A stretch of 64,000 bases of DNA from Falsiroseomonas sp041690465 (GTDB lineage: Bacteria; Pseudomonadota; Alphaproteobacteria; Acetobacterales; Acetobacteraceae), in NCBI RefSeq assembly GCF_041690465.1, contig NZ_JAWLHG010000016.1, positions 44,146 through 108,145 on the forward strand, in the 5' to 3' direction. This document shows positions 53,900 through 62,899 of this stretch, piece after piece; the first letter of the stretch is position 1, and each line of letters begins with the position of its first letter. A program made the translations under genes and the position numbers. The notes under the pieces are model-generated. The model did no database searches. It had not been told where the DNA came from and saw only the letters and a list, made by a program, of their open reading frames with translations.

Positions 53900-54448
53900 T
53901 CAGTTCGCCTGGCCGCCCGCGCCGTCACCACCGAGCGACGCATAGCGGTCGGGCGTCATCGCCGGCAGTTCCTTCACGAAGGCGGCGATGCTCCAGATTG
54001 TCCGATCGTCATGGCTCGGCCCGAATGCCGGCATCCCCGACATCTTCACACCGTGCCTGACGAGCCAGAACACCTCTCGTGGCTCCCACGTGGCGGCGGC
54101 TTCGGCGAGATGCGGCGGCCTCGGCCGCATGCCGCTCGCCCAGGCGGCGCGCTCGACGCCCGGGCCGGCATGGCAGTGCTGGCACATCGCCTTGTAGGCC
54201 TGCGCGCCGGCCGCGATCATCTCGGGCGTCACGCCGCCGGGATCGGCGACATCGGCGGCGCGGCGCTCGACCGAGTTGTGAAAGGTCGTGTCGAAGGCCC
54301 AGCGCGTGAAGGCTGCGTGCTCCTCGGTCGCGGCAACGTTGTATGCGCCGGTATACACCACGGCCAGACCGGCTATGCCGATGACCAACAGGGTCCCGAT
54401 CGCGCCAGCGGCGACCCCCATACCCGCAGCGCGCTTCCGCTCGTCCAT
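53900..54448 (-). CDS. Membrane-anchored c-type cytochrome (mono-heme)
   Basis: The 182-residue protein starts at ATG 54448, preferred because GGAAGGCGAGG lies directly upstream; ATG 54472 is less supported. A single N-terminal helix (GVAAGAIGTLLVIGIAGLAVVY) anchors or exports it. CQHCH binds heme c, and the axial Met is in KMSGMPAFGPSH. It would carry electrons in the periplasm. No oxidase or dehydrogenase gene is adjacent; only the DUF305 and lipoprotein genes share its transcript. Confidence 0.87.
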   Translation of the reverse strand: MDERKRAAGMGVAAGAIGTLLVIGIAGLAVVYTGAYNVAATEEHAAFTRWAFDTTFHNSVERRAADVADPGGVTPEMIAAGAQAYKAMCQHCHAGPGVERAAWASGMRPRPPHLAEAAATWEPREVFWLVRHGVKMSGMPAFGPSHDDRTIWSIAAFVKELPAMTPDRYASLGGDGAGGQAN

Positions 54449-54616
54449 GCCTCGCCTTCCACCTGCATTCATGTCGCCGGTCGCCCGCGCGGCATTCCCC
54501 TAACGCGGCATGGCATGGGCGCGGTTCCATCGGCTCGCCGTGCCTCCCCTCCCAAGGCGGCGTCCCGGACACTATGCTGCCCGCGGCGGGCCCCCTTCTG
54601 CCGCCGGAGGATTGCC

Positions 54617-56377
54617 GTGACGATGACCAACTCACCCTTGCCGCGCGTGAAGGCTCCGGAGGAGCTGCGCAGCCGCCGCTGGTTCGGGCCGGCGGATTTC
54701 CGCTCCTTCGGGCACCGCTCCCGCGCGATGCAGATGGGCTGGTCGGAGGAGGACTGGGCCGGGAAGCCGGTGATCGGGATCCTCAACACCTGGTCGGACA
54801 TCAACCCCTGCCACCAGCATTTCCGGTCGCGGGTGGAGGACGTGAAGAAGGGCGTGCTGCAGGCGGGCGGGCTGCCGATCGAGCTGCCCTCGCTGGCGCT
54901 GCCCGAGAACTTCATGAAGCCGACCACCATGTTCTATCGCAACATGCTGGCGATGGAGGCAGAGGAGCAGATCCGCAGCCTGCCGGTCGACGGCGCCGTA
55001 CTGATGGGCGGCTGCGACAAGACCGGCCCGGGCCTGCTGCTCGGCGCGCTTTCGGCCGGCGTGCCCACGATCTTCCTGCCGGCGGGACCGATGCTGCGCG
55101 GCAACTGGAACGGCAAGGTGCTCGGCTCCGGCTCCGACAGCTTCAAATACTGGGAGGAGCTGCGCGCCGGCACCATCACGCCCGAGGACTGGGCGGGCGT
55201 CGAGCGTGGCATCGCCCGCAGCCACGGCACCTGCATGACGATGGGCACCGCCAGCACGATGACCGCGATCATCGAGGCGCTGGGCTTCACCCTTCCCGGC
55301 TTCTCCTCCGTGCCGGCGCCGGATTCCAACCATCCGCGCCTGTCCGCCGCGACCGGCCGGCGCATCGTGGACATGGTGTGGGAGGATCTGGTGCCGTCCC
55401 GCATCGCCACGCGCGCCGCGTGCCTGAACGCGGTGGCGGTGGCGATGGCGATGGGCTGCTCGACCAATGCGCTGATCCACCTGATCGCACTCGCCCGTCG
55501 CGCCGGCCATGGCGACTTCGGCCTCGACGAGTTCGAGCGGCTGAGCCGCGAGGTGCCGGTGATCGGCAATGTCCGCCCGTCCGGCTCCACCTACCTGATG
55601 GAGGATTTCTACTACGCCGGCGGCATCCGGGCGCTGATGGAGCGGATCCGGGCGCATCTCGATGCCACGGCGCTCACCTGCACCGGACGTAGCCTGGGCG
55701 AGAACGTCGCCGGCGCGAAGGTGTTCAACGACGACGTCATCCGCCCGCTCGACAATCCGATCTACGCCGAGGGCGCGCTGGCGGTGCTGAAGGGCAACCT
55801 TGCGCCCGAGGGTTGCGTCATCAAGCCATCCGCGATGGATCCCCGCTTCCTGAAGCATGCCGGCCCGGCGCTGGTGTTCGATGACTACCCGAGCCTCAAG
55901 GCGGCGGTGGACGACGAGACGCTCGACATCACGCCGGACCATGTGCTGGTGCTGCGCAATGCGGGCCCGCTCGGCGGGCCCGGCATGCCGGAATGGGGCA
56001 TGCTGCCGATGCCGAAGGCGCTGCTGAAGCGGGGCCATCGCGACATGCTGCGCCTGTCGGACGCGCGCATGTCCGGCACGAGCTACGGCGCCTGCGTCCT
56101 GCACGTGTCGCCGGAAAGCTACGTCGGCGGGCCCTTTGCGCTATTGCGCACCGGCGACATCGTGGAGGTGGACGTGCCGGCGCGCTCGATCAACATGCGC
56201 GTGCCGGAGGACGAGCTGGCGCGGCGCCGCGCCGCCTGGACGCCGCCGCCGCCGCGCTTCGGCCGCGGCTACGGATGGATGTTCAGCCGCCACATTCGCC
56301 AGGCGCATGAGGGCTGCGACTTCGACTTCCTCAAGACCGAGTTCGGCGGGCCAGTGGACGAGCCGGTGATCTTCTGA
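54617..56377 (+). CDS. IlvD/Edd-family dehydratase (sugar-acid type)
   Basis: The 586-residue protein starts at GTG 54617, chosen because GGAGG lies 6 nt upstream; ATG 54623 is the alternative. The family's Fe-S cysteines are in NPCHQHF, GGCDKTGPGLLLGALSAGVPTIFLPAGPM and SHGTCMTMGTASTMTA. VMDPRF-like and RMSGTSYGACVLHVSPE segments follow. Length and spacing fit the L-arabonate/D-xylonate dehydratase branch more than true dihydroxyacid dehydratase. It dehydrates a sugar acid to its 2-keto-3-deoxy form. No sugar-catabolic partner gene is adjacent. It is divergent from the cytochrome c block. Confidence 0.88.
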   Translation: MTMTNSPLPRVKAPEELRSRRWFGPADFRSFGHRSRAMQMGWSEEDWAGKPVIGILNTWSDINPCHQHFRSRVEDVKKGVLQAGGLPIELPSLALPENFMKPTTMFYRNMLAMEAEEQIRSLPVDGAVLMGGCDKTGPGLLLGALSAGVPTIFLPAGPMLRGNWNGKVLGSGSDSFKYWEELRAGTITPEDWAGVERGIARSHGTCMTMGTASTMTAIIEALGFTLPGFSSVPAPDSNHPRLSAATGRRIVDMVWEDLVPSRIATRAACLNAVAVAMAMGCSTNALIHLIALARRAGHGDFGLDEFERLSREVPVIGNVRPSGSTYLMEDFYYAGGIRALMERIRAHLDATALTCTGRSLGENVAGAKVFNDDVIRPLDNPIYAEGALAVLKGNLAPEGCVIKPSAMDPRFLKHAGPALVFDDYPSLKAAVDDETLDITPDHVLVLRNAGPLGGPGMPEWGMLPMPKALLKRGHRDMLRLSDARMSGTSYGACVLHVSPESYVGGPFALLRTGDIVEVDVPARSINMRVPEDELARRRAAWTPPPPRFGRGYGWMFSRHIRQAHEGCDFDFLKTEFGGPVDEPVIF

Positions 56378-56394
56378 CGCCTTGCCGCGCAGCA

Positions 56395-57093
56395 TCACTC
56401 CGGGCGGCAGGTGGTGAGCGTCGCGGTTGCGAAGCCGCGAACCGTGCTCTCCGTAACCCGCAGGCGCAGCGCACGGTTATCGAGCACGAAGAGGTGCTCG
56501 GCTGGCAGGCCGGTGGCGCTGCGTTCCCCGCCGCTGCCGAGGCCCGAGAAGGTCACGGTGGTGGTGCCCGCAAGGTTGTCGCTTACCACCGGCACCAGTG
56601 CGCTGACGCGGATCATGCCTTCCGCGAAGCTGGTGGAATCCTCCTCCGTCGCCCGGCTGCCGACGCCGATCCGGAAGCGGCGCGAGATGCCTGCGCCGTC
56701 GCACCGACGCAACTGCTCCGCGTTCTCTATCACCTGGCGCAGGCGGACCGCATCGAGGCCGGCCGCGAGGCGCACGCGGGCAGCAGCCATGACGTCGGCG
56801 GCGCCGCCGCGCGGAACCTCGGCGTCGTAGCGTTGCTGCAGGTGCCGATTTGCGGCCTGTGCGTCGTCGAGTTCTGCGCGCAGCCTGGCATTCTGTTCCT
56901 GCAGCGCGGCCCGCTGCTGCGCGACCTCGGCGAGATCCCGCTCCAGACGCTGCACGTCCAGCCGCGCAAGCCGCGTCCCCGTCTCGTGCGCGCCATAGCC
57001 GATCGCCACGAAGACGCCGATGATCAACAGCCACTTGCCGCTCTGCAGCAGGGCCCTCTGCGTCTGTCGGCTGCGATCCCGTCTTCTTCGCAC
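56395..57093 (-). CDS. Membrane-anchored coiled-coil protein of unknown function
   Basis: The protein has 232 residues and starts at GTG 57093. A basic N-terminus (MRRRRDRSRQTQR) precedes one membrane helix (WLLIIGVFVAIGYGA). A coiled coil of about 50 residues follows (RLERDLAEVAQQRAALQEQNARLRAELDDAQAANRHLQQRY). The C-terminal half is beta-rich with two Cys. The topology resembles cell-division or envelope scaffold proteins, but no known domain was recognised. It is probably in one transcript with the hydrolase upstream; 132 nt separate them. Confidence 0.65.
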   Translation of the reverse strand: MRRRRDRSRQTQRALLQSGKWLLIIGVFVAIGYGAHETGTRLARLDVQRLERDLAEVAQQRAALQEQNARLRAELDDAQAANRHLQQRYDAEVPRGGAADVMAAARVRLAAGLDAVRLRQVIENAEQLRRCDGAGISRRFRIGVGSRATEEDSTSFAEGMIRVSALVPVVSDNLAGTTTVTFSGLGSGGERSATGLPAEHLFVLDNRALRLRVTESTVRGFATATLTTCRPE

Positions 57094-57225
57094 GTTCCGT
57101 CACCACCAAGCCACTTCCCCGGCCCGATGCACTGGCCTGCGACGCGGGGGGCAGTCGTCTCATACGGAGAGCGGCCGCGTCGCACAATCCTGCGAAACCT
57201 CGCAAATCGATCCTGCGCATCCCGC

Positions 57226-57858
57226 TCAGGAATTGCGGTGTCGCCATGCCTCCAACTGCGAGAGCACGCTTGCCAGATCGGTCACGTCCACATAGCGGCG
57301 GCCGATGTCGCGCAGGTTGTCGCGATGTGGCTGCTCCTCGATGTCGCCGACACAATCCTCCGGCACGATCGTGCGGTAGCGGTAGCTGAAGCTGTCGATT
57401 GCGGTCGCGCGGATGCAGCCGCTGGTATTGCAGCCGGTCACGATCACCGTATCCACGCGCTCCTTGGTGAAGTAGTCGGCCACGCCCGTGTTGAAGAAGA
57501 TGGACGGCCCCTTCTTGCACACGGTGAGGTCGTAGGACGGGTCGTGCACGCGCGGGTCGATCGGCGCGCTCGGGTGGTCGTGCAGGAAGGTTTCGCGCAC
57601 CGCCGAGATCTTCCAATATGGCATCTCGCGCTGGTTCATGTAGGCGGTGTTGCAGTTGGCCACCGGCACGTCGTAGCGCCGCGCCACATCGAGCAGGCGG
57701 CGCGTATTCTCCAGCGCGCGCAGCACCAGCGGTGCGCCGCCGAGCGGATATTGCGGATCGGTGAAGGCCAGCATGAAGTCCACGACGACGATGCCCGGCT
57801 TCTGCCCGAAGCCGACGCCCACGCTGCCGTAGCTGCGCCGCTGGTAGTCGTCGGACAT
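57226..57858 (-). CDS. Isochorismatase-family hydrolase (N-carbamoylsarcosine amidase-like)
   Basis: The 210-residue protein starts at ATG 57858 behind AGGGGAAGGCGAG. The catalytic triad is visible: Asp27 in IVVVDF, Lys115 or Lys116 in VCKKG, and Cys148 in TGCNTSGCIRATAIDS, where the second cysteine is the nucleophile position. The sequence around it fits the N-carbamoylsarcosine amidohydrolase branch. It cleaves a carbamoyl or amide group in the cytoplasm. It lies downstream of a fumarase-like pair and may belong to the same catabolic route. Confidence 0.86.
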   Translation of the reverse strand: MSDDYQRRSYGSVGVGFGQKPGIVVVDFMLAFTDPQYPLGGAPLVLRALENTRRLLDVARRYDVPVANCNTAYMNQREMPYWKISAVRETFLHDHPSAPIDPRVHDPSYDLTVCKKGPSIFFNTGVADYFTKERVDTVIVTGCNTSGCIRATAIDSFSYRYRTIVPEDCVGDIEEQPHRDNLRDIGRRYVDVTDLASVLSQLEAWRHRNS

Positions 57859-57916
57859 GGCTCGCCTTCCCCTCTCTGATCGCAAGGGAGCGAGAATGCC
57901 GTTGCGGCGCGCGACG

Positions 57917-58543
57917 TCAACCGGTCGCGCCGCGGTCCTTCGCCAGGCGGTCGAGGATCGCGGGCATCCGCGTCTCCGCCTGCTGCTGCAGGTCGCGGAA
58001 CAGGCTGTTGCCATGCGCATCGATGCCGACCGTCACCGGGCCGAGTCCGTCCACCGCCAGGCGAACGAGGCGGTAGTGCGCAACCAGGTCGTTCCACGCC
58101 ACCTCGCGCACGGCGCGGATGGCGGAGGAATGCAGCGGCGCGCCGCCGCCGAGGAACGAGAAATAGACGCAGCCGACCTCGGCCATCGCCTCCGCGCAGG
58201 CGGCGTCGAGCCCGCCCTTGCCGCCCACCGCCGTCAGGCCGAAATGCCGGATCAGGCGCGGCATCAGCGGGTTGAAGCGCGTGCTGGTGGTTGGGTTCAT
58301 GTACAGCACCTCGAGCCCGCCATCGGCGGTGTCGCGGCTGTAGGAGCCGAGATGCAGCAGCGAGCCGCCGGCAAGCGCGATGGGCGGATTGTGGCCCTCC
58401 TCGATGCAGGCGATCAGGCGCTGATGCGTCGGCAGGCCGGCGGTGATCACGATCTCCCCGTCCAGCAGCACCATGTCGCCGGCGCGCAGGCTGCGCGCCT
58501 CGTCGTACGACATCGGCATGCGGATGCGACGGAACTCGCTCAT
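57917..58543 (-). CDS. Class I fumarase / L(+)-tartrate dehydratase, beta subunit
   Basis: The 208-residue protein starts at ATG 58543, overlapping the alpha-subunit stop by 4 nt. DGEIVITAGLPTHQRLI, the NPTTSTRFNPLMPRLIRHFG block and GGKGGLDAACAEAMAEVGCVYFSFLGG match the beta half of FumA-type hydro-lyases and TtdB. With the alpha subunit it forms a 4Fe-4S enzyme that dehydrates a dicarboxylic hydroxyacid. Whether the substrate is malate/fumarate, tartrate or an aromatic-derived acid cannot be read from sequence. Confidence 0.9.
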   Translation of the reverse strand: MSEFRRIRMPMSYDEARSLRAGDMVLLDGEIVITAGLPTHQRLIACIEEGHNPPIALAGGSLLHLGSYSRDTADGGLEVLYMNPTTSTRFNPLMPRLIRHFGLTAVGGKGGLDAACAEAMAEVGCVYFSFLGGGAPLHSSAIRAVREVAWNDLVAHYRLVRLAVDGLGPVTVGIDAHGNSLFRDLQQQAETRMPAILDRLAKDRGATG

Positions 58544-59409
58544 TCCATGCGCTCCACCGTGCCATCGGCGTGCAGGCGCGCACGGGTCCGGCGGTTGATC
58601 CAGCAGTTGAAGCAGACCGCCACCGGCGTGTAGCCATGGCCGGAGGCGTAATCCACATGCACGGCAAGCGCCGTGGTGTCGCCGCCGGTGCCCATCGGGC
58701 CGAAGCCGGTGGCGTTCACCGCGCGCAGCAGCCGCTCCTCCATCGCCGCCAGCACGGGCTCGGGATTCGTGCTGCCCACCTTGCGCATCGTCGCCTTGCT
58801 GGCGATGCGCGCCGCCACGTCGAAGCTGCCACCGATGCCGACGCCGATGATCACCGGCGGGCAATGCTGCGATCCCGCCTGCATCACCACGCGCATGACA
58901 TAGGCTTCGATGTCCGCCAGCGAGGGGAAGGAGAAGGTTTCCAACGCCGCCCAGCGGCCCGAGCCCAAGGCCTTGGGCTGGCAGAGGATCTCCACCCAAT
59001 CCGCACCGCCTGCGACATCCCAGGTCACCAGCGGCATGTCCTTGCCCTTGTAGCCGCGCTCGTTGGTCAGGGGGTTTGTGACATGCTTGAGAAGCGGCGG
59101 CTTGATGCTGGCGACCAGTTCGTCGAAACCGTCCGAGATCGCCTGCTTGATGTCTCCTTCGAGCCTCGCCGCGGTACCGAGGGTGACGTGATAGACGGGC
59201 ACGCCGGCATCGGAGCAGATGAAGCGCTCCTCCTGCTCGGCGCGCTGCGCGCTGCCGAGCATCATCTGCAGCACGCGTCGCGCGCCTTCCTGCGTCTCGG
59301 TCTCGAGCGCGCGGCGCAGCCCGTCCTTGGTGTCCTCCGGCACGCGGCGCAGCGACCAGTCGTAGAGGCGCGCCGAGAGATCCTTCACGGCCTCGTAGGT
59401 GATGGCCAT
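58540..59409 (-). CDS. Class I fumarase / L(+)-tartrate dehydratase, alpha subunit
   Basis: The 289-residue protein starts at ATG 59409 (MAITYEAVKDLSARLYDWSLRR). An earlier GTG at 59442 would overlap the operator-like repeat and is less likely. Cysteines in FICSDAGVP, QHCPPVIIG and VCFNCWINRR are the expected Fe-S ligands; GIGVGIGGSFDVAARIASKA-like and GTGGDTTALAV blocks are conserved. It pairs with the beta subunit. The promoter region to the right (189 nt to the next plus-strand gene) holds two copies of a 10-bp motif. Confidence 0.9.
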   Translation of the reverse strand: MAITYEAVKDLSARLYDWSLRRVPEDTKDGLRRALETETQEGARRVLQMMLGSAQRAEQEERFICSDAGVPVYHVTLGTAARLEGDIKQAISDGFDELVASIKPPLLKHVTNPLTNERGYKGKDMPLVTWDVAGGADWVEILCQPKALGSGRWAALETFSFPSLADIEAYVMRVVMQAGSQHCPPVIIGVGIGGSFDVAARIASKATMRKVGSTNPEPVLAAMEERLLRAVNATGFGPMGTGGDTTALAVHVDYASGHGYTPVAVCFNCWINRRTRARLHADGTVERME

Positions 59410-59433
59410 CAGGCGATGCGTCTCCCTGTCCAA

Positions 59434-59455
59434 AAAGGTCACTGGACTGACCTTT
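59434..59455. promoter_or_regulatory. Palindrome with GGACTGACCT, copy 1
   Basis: AAAGGTCA (59434-59441) and TGACCTTT (59448-59455) are perfect inverted arms around 6 nt. The repeat includes GGACTGACCT (59444-59453) and lies 25 nt upstream of the fumarase alpha ATG. Confidence 0.55.
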
Positions 59456-59542
59456 CAGTGATCATGGCGCGGCTATCCCCATGGCACAATGCCCGGCGTC
59501 ACTGGCTGGGGCTGGACGCCGGCAGCGTTTCCAGATTAAGTC

Positions 59543-59557
59543 ATAGGACTGACCTAT
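59543..59557. promoter_or_regulatory. Palindrome with GGACTGACCT, copy 2
   Basis: ATAGG-ACTGA-CCTAT is a perfect inverted repeat containing the same GGACTGACCT (59546-59555) as copy 1, in the same orientation and 102 nt away. It sits 41 nt before the GST start codon, where it could control the catabolic operon to the right. Confidence 0.55.
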
Positions 59558-59598
59558 AGGCACATTCCAGGGAGGGCGCGGATCGCGCCGCGGCGGCG

Positions 59599-60210
59599 AT
59601 GATGAAGCTGCACTGGTCCCCGCGCTCGCCCTTCGTGCGCAAGGTGATGGTCGCGGCGCATGAGCTGGGGCTGGCGGACCGCATCCAGACCATGCGCACT
59701 GTCGCCGCCATGACCAACCCGGCGCGCGCGCTGATGCCGGAGAACCCCCTCGCCAAGATTCCCACCATGGTGCTGGAGGACGGCACGGTCCTCTACGGCA
59801 GCCATGTCATCTGCGAGTATCTCGACCACCTGGCGGGCGGCGGGAAGCTGATCCCGCCGGCAGGCCCGGCACGGTGGCAGGAATTGCGGCGGCACGCGCT
59901 GGCCGATGGCTTCCTCGACCTGCTCATCCTGTGGCGGAACGAACGCGAGAAGCCGCAGCCGCTGGCAGCCTTGGTCGAAGCGTTCACGCTCAAGACCGAT
60001 GCCGTGCTTGCCGCGCTGGAAGCGGAGATCGAACGGATCGCCGAGGCACCCGTCGGGCTGGCGCAGATCACCACAGCGATCGTCGGCGACTACATGGATT
60101 TCCGTTTCCCGCAGCTCGGCTGGCGCGAACGCTGCCCGCACTTCTCGGCCTGGCAGCGCCGGTTCGCGGAACGCCCTTCGATGCGGGCGAACCCCGTGGT
60201 GGACGGCTGA
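59599..60210 (+). CDS. Glutathione S-transferase family protein
   Basis: The 203-residue protein begins with a thioredoxin-fold half, LHWSPRSPFVRKVMVAAHELGL, then NPLAKIPTMVLEDGTVLYGSHVICEYLD. The SPFVRKV serine is the probable activating residue. The C-terminal half is helical with AEAPVGLAQITTAIVGDYMDFRFP. It likely handles a CoA or aromatic intermediate of the same operon; the CoA transferase starts 5 nt after its stop. The start could be ATG 59599 or 59602. Confidence 0.85.
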   Translation: MMKLHWSPRSPFVRKVMVAAHELGLADRIQTMRTVAAMTNPARALMPENPLAKIPTMVLEDGTVLYGSHVICEYLDHLAGGGKLIPPAGPARWQELRRHALADGFLDLLILWRNEREKPQPLAALVEAFTLKTDAVLAALEAEIERIAEAPVGLAQITTAIVGDYMDFRFPQLGWRERCPHFSAWQRRFAERPSMRANPVVDG

Positions 60211-60215
60211 CGCCG

Positions 60216-61424
60216 ATGGCCGGACCGCTCTCGCATATCCGCGTGCTCGATCTCGGGCGCATCATGGCCGCCCCCTGGGCGACGCAGATCCTCGCCGACC
60301 TCGGTGCCGACGTCATCAAGATCGAGCGCCCCGGCGCCGGCGACGACACGCGCAGCTGGGGCCCACCCTTCCTGGCCGACACGGATGGCAAGCCGACGCG
60401 CGAAGCCGGGTATTTCCTGGCCGTCAATCGCGGCAAGCGGTCCGTGACGCTTGACATCGCAAAGCCGGAAGGCCAGGCGCTGGCACGGCAGCTGGCGGAA
60501 CGCTGCGACGTGGTGGTGGAGAACTTCAAGGCCGGCGCGCTGTCCAAGTACGGCCTCGATGCAGCCAGCCTGCGCGCGCTGAAGCCCGAGCTCATATACT
60601 GCTCCGTCACCGGCTTCGGGCAGGACGGTCCGCGGCGTGACCAGGCGGCCTACGACTTCATGATCCAGGCGATGGGCGGGCTGATGAGCCTGACCGGCGA
60701 GCGCGACGGCACGCCGCAGAAGGTCGGCCTGCCGATCGTGGACCTGATGACCGGCATGTACGCCGCCGTCGCGATCCTCGCCGCCGTGGCGAAGCGCGAG
60801 CGGACCGGCGAAGGCGAGACGATCGACCTCGCCATGCTCGACGTGCAGGCAGGGTTCCTGGCCAACCAGGCGATGAACTGGCTGGTCGGCGGAAAGGTGC
60901 CGCACCGCGCGGGCAACCGCCACCCGAACATCCAGCCGCAGGACGTCTTCCCCGCACGGGACGGCCACATCGTGCTGGCCGTCGGCAATGATGGGCAGTT
61001 CGTCAAGCTGTGCGAGGCGATTGGCCGGCCGGATTGGGCGAGAGATGCGCGCTTCGTCCGCAACGCCGACCGTGTACGGAACGAGGCCGAGCTGAGCCCG
61101 CTGCTCGCTGCGCGGTTCCAGGACTTCACCCGCGCCGAGCTGACCGCGCTGCTCGATGCCGCCGGCGTGCCGTGCGGTCCGATCAACACCGTGCCCGATG
61201 TCTTCGCGGATCCGCAGGTGCAGCACCGGGAAATGCTTTGCCACCTGCCGCATCCGCTGGCGGGCAGCGTGCCGCAGGTGGTCAGCCCGATCCGCATGCA
61301 GGACGCGCCGCTCCGCTTCGACCGCGCACCGCCGACGCTCGGCCAGCACACGCAGGAGGTGCTCGACGAACTCGGCGTCACCGCGGAGCAGCGCACGATG
61401 CTGGCCGAGAAGGGTATCGTCTGA
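60216..61424 (+). CDS. Family III CoA-transferase (CaiB/BaiF/Frc type)
   Basis: The protein has 402 residues. N-terminal motifs are RVLDLGRIMAAPWATQILADLGADVIKIE, then NRGKRSVTLDIAKPEG and VVVENFKAGALSKYGL. The likely catalytic aspartate is Asp209 in IDLAMLDVQAG. GRPDWARDARF and the PCGPINTVPDVFADPQVQHREML end are standard. It moves CoA between carboxylic acids in a catabolic route. Its stop overlaps the next start by one base. Confidence 0.93.
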   Translation: MAGPLSHIRVLDLGRIMAAPWATQILADLGADVIKIERPGAGDDTRSWGPPFLADTDGKPTREAGYFLAVNRGKRSVTLDIAKPEGQALARQLAERCDVVVENFKAGALSKYGLDAASLRALKPELIYCSVTGFGQDGPRRDQAAYDFMIQAMGGLMSLTGERDGTPQKVGLPIVDLMTGMYAAVAILAAVAKRERTGEGETIDLAMLDVQAGFLANQAMNWLVGGKVPHRAGNRHPNIQPQDVFPARDGHIVLAVGNDGQFVKLCEAIGRPDWARDARFVRNADRVRNEAELSPLLAARFQDFTRAELTALLDAAGVPCGPINTVPDVFADPQVQHREMLCHLPHPLAGSVPQVVSPIRMQDAPLRFDRAPPTLGQHTQEVLDELGVTAEQRTMLAEKGIV

Positions 61425-62020
61425 TGGCGCCGCGCATCCCCCTGCCCGGTCGCGACGAGCTTGACGAGGCGCAGCGCACCGTCTGGGACAGCGTCGTCTC
61501 CGGGCCGCGCGGCCAGGTGATCGGTCCGCTCCGCGCGGCGATCCACAATGCCGAGCTCGCCAGACGCTGGTCCGCGCTGGGCGAGGCGCTGCGCTTCAAC
61601 ACCTCGCTGCCGAAGCGCCTCTCGGAGCTGGCGATCGCCGCCACCGGGCGGCGCTGGAGCAGTCAGGTGGAATGGTGGGTGCATGCCCGCGCCGCTGCCG
61701 AGAACGGCATTGCACCGGCCATCCTGGATGCGATACGCGAAGGCCGTCCGCCCGCTTTCGATGCCGCCGACGAGGCTCTTGTGTACGACTTCGTGCGCGA
61801 CCTGCAGCACGATGGCGGCGTGCGGGAGGACACCTACCGCGCCGCGGTGGAGGCCTTCGGCGTGAAGGGCGTCGTCGAGCTGACGGCGCTGGTCGGCTAC
61901 TACACGATGGTGTCGATGACGCTGAACGCGCATGGCGTTCCCCTGCCCGATGGCGCGGTCGAGCCGCTGCAAGCGCCGCCCGAGGGGCTATTCGCGCTTC
62001 CGCCGAGGGACGCACCGTGA
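61424..62020 (+). CDS. Carboxymuconolactone decarboxylase-family protein
   Basis: The 198-residue helical protein has the CMD/AhpD fold pattern: FNTSLPKRLSELAIAATGRRWSSQVEWWVHARAAAENGIAPAILDAIREGR and GVKGVVELTALVGYYTMVSMTLNAHGV. The usual peroxidase CxxC pair of AhpD is absent; a conserved His in WWVHAR is kept, as in non-redox family members. The function is probably a decarboxylation or ring step in the operon, but this is not proven. Its start shares a base with the CoA-transferase stop. Confidence 0.87.
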   Translation: MAPRIPLPGRDELDEAQRTVWDSVVSGPRGQVIGPLRAAIHNAELARRWSALGEALRFNTSLPKRLSELAIAATGRRWSSQVEWWVHARAAAENGIAPAILDAIREGRPPAFDAADEALVYDFVRDLQHDGGVREDTYRAAVEAFGVKGVVELTALVGYYTMVSMTLNAHGVPLPDGAVEPLQAPPEGLFALPPRDAP

Positions 62021-62883
62021 CCACCCGTGTCGTCGCTCCCGCGGTTTCGGCGCCGCGCCGGCCCGTGCCGGCGGGTGCCTGCGACACGCACACGCATGTC
62101 TTCGGCGGGGCGGAGTTCGCCGCCGGCCCTGCGCCCTATCCGCTGCCCGAGGCTCCGCTCGAAGTCCATGCGGCAATGCGCGCGCGGCTCGGGCTGCAAC
62201 GGGCGGTCCTGGTGCAGCCGGCGCCCTATGGCCGGGATCCGGCCTGCATGCTCGACGCGCTGCGACGCGACGCCGGTCGGCTGCGTGGCGTGATGATCGC
62301 CGACGACAGCGTGAGCGACGCCACGCTGCAAGCGTGGCATGAAGCCGGCATACGTGCGCTGCGCTTCGTCGAGATGCGGGCGCCAGGGGGCAGCGGGCGC
62401 TACCCTGGCGCCATCGGGGTCGAGGCGCTGCACGCGCTGGCGCCGCGGCTGCGCGCGCTGGGCTGGCAGGCGCATCTCTGGGCGAGCGCGGCACAGTGCG
62501 CGGAACTGCTGCCCCAACTCGTGCCGCTCGGCGTGCCGCTGGTGGTGGACCACATGGGCATGCCCTCCGGCGCGGACGATCCGGCCTTCGCGGCGCTGCT
62601 GCGCCACCTGCGCGCGAACGAGATCTGGCTGAAGGCGACGCTCTGCCGGCTGCCACGCGGCGACGCCGGCCTGGAGGCGCTACGCCCCTTGCAGGACGCT
62701 GCCGTCGCGGCCAATCCGGATCGCATCCTGTGGGGCTCGGACTGGCCCTATGTCCGCATGGAACCCGCACCGGATGCAGGCGCCATGCTCGACCTGTTCC
62801 TGTCGTGGCTCGGCGACGACAGGCTCGCGCGGAGGATCCTGGTGGAGAATCCCGCCGCGCTGTTCGGCTTCGATGACCAATAG
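62017..62883 (+). CDS. Amidohydrolase-2-family hydrolase (2-pyrone-4,6-dicarboxylate hydrolase-like)
   Basis: The 288-residue protein starts at GTG 62017, overlapping the previous stop by 4 nt. The metal motif DTHTHVFGG is intact, with VLVQPAPYGRDPACMLDAL, ALRFVEMRAPGG, VDHMGMPSG and WGSDWPYVRM further along. It resembles LigI-type lactone hydrolases that open 2-pyrone rings or related lactones. With the CoA transferase and CMD protein it suggests breakdown of an aromatic or cyclic acid. The following Bug binder starts 16 nt later. Confidence 0.87.
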   Translation: MTTRVVAPAVSAPRRPVPAGACDTHTHVFGGAEFAAGPAPYPLPEAPLEVHAAMRARLGLQRAVLVQPAPYGRDPACMLDALRRDAGRLRGVMIADDSVSDATLQAWHEAGIRALRFVEMRAPGGSGRYPGAIGVEALHALAPRLRALGWQAHLWASAAQCAELLPQLVPLGVPLVVDHMGMPSGADDPAFAALLRHLRANEIWLKATLCRLPRGDAGLEALRPLQDAAVAANPDRILWGSDWPYVRMEPAPDAGAMLDLFLSWLGDDRLARRILVENPAALFGFDDQ

Positions 62884-62899
62884 GGAAAGGGAGGACACC

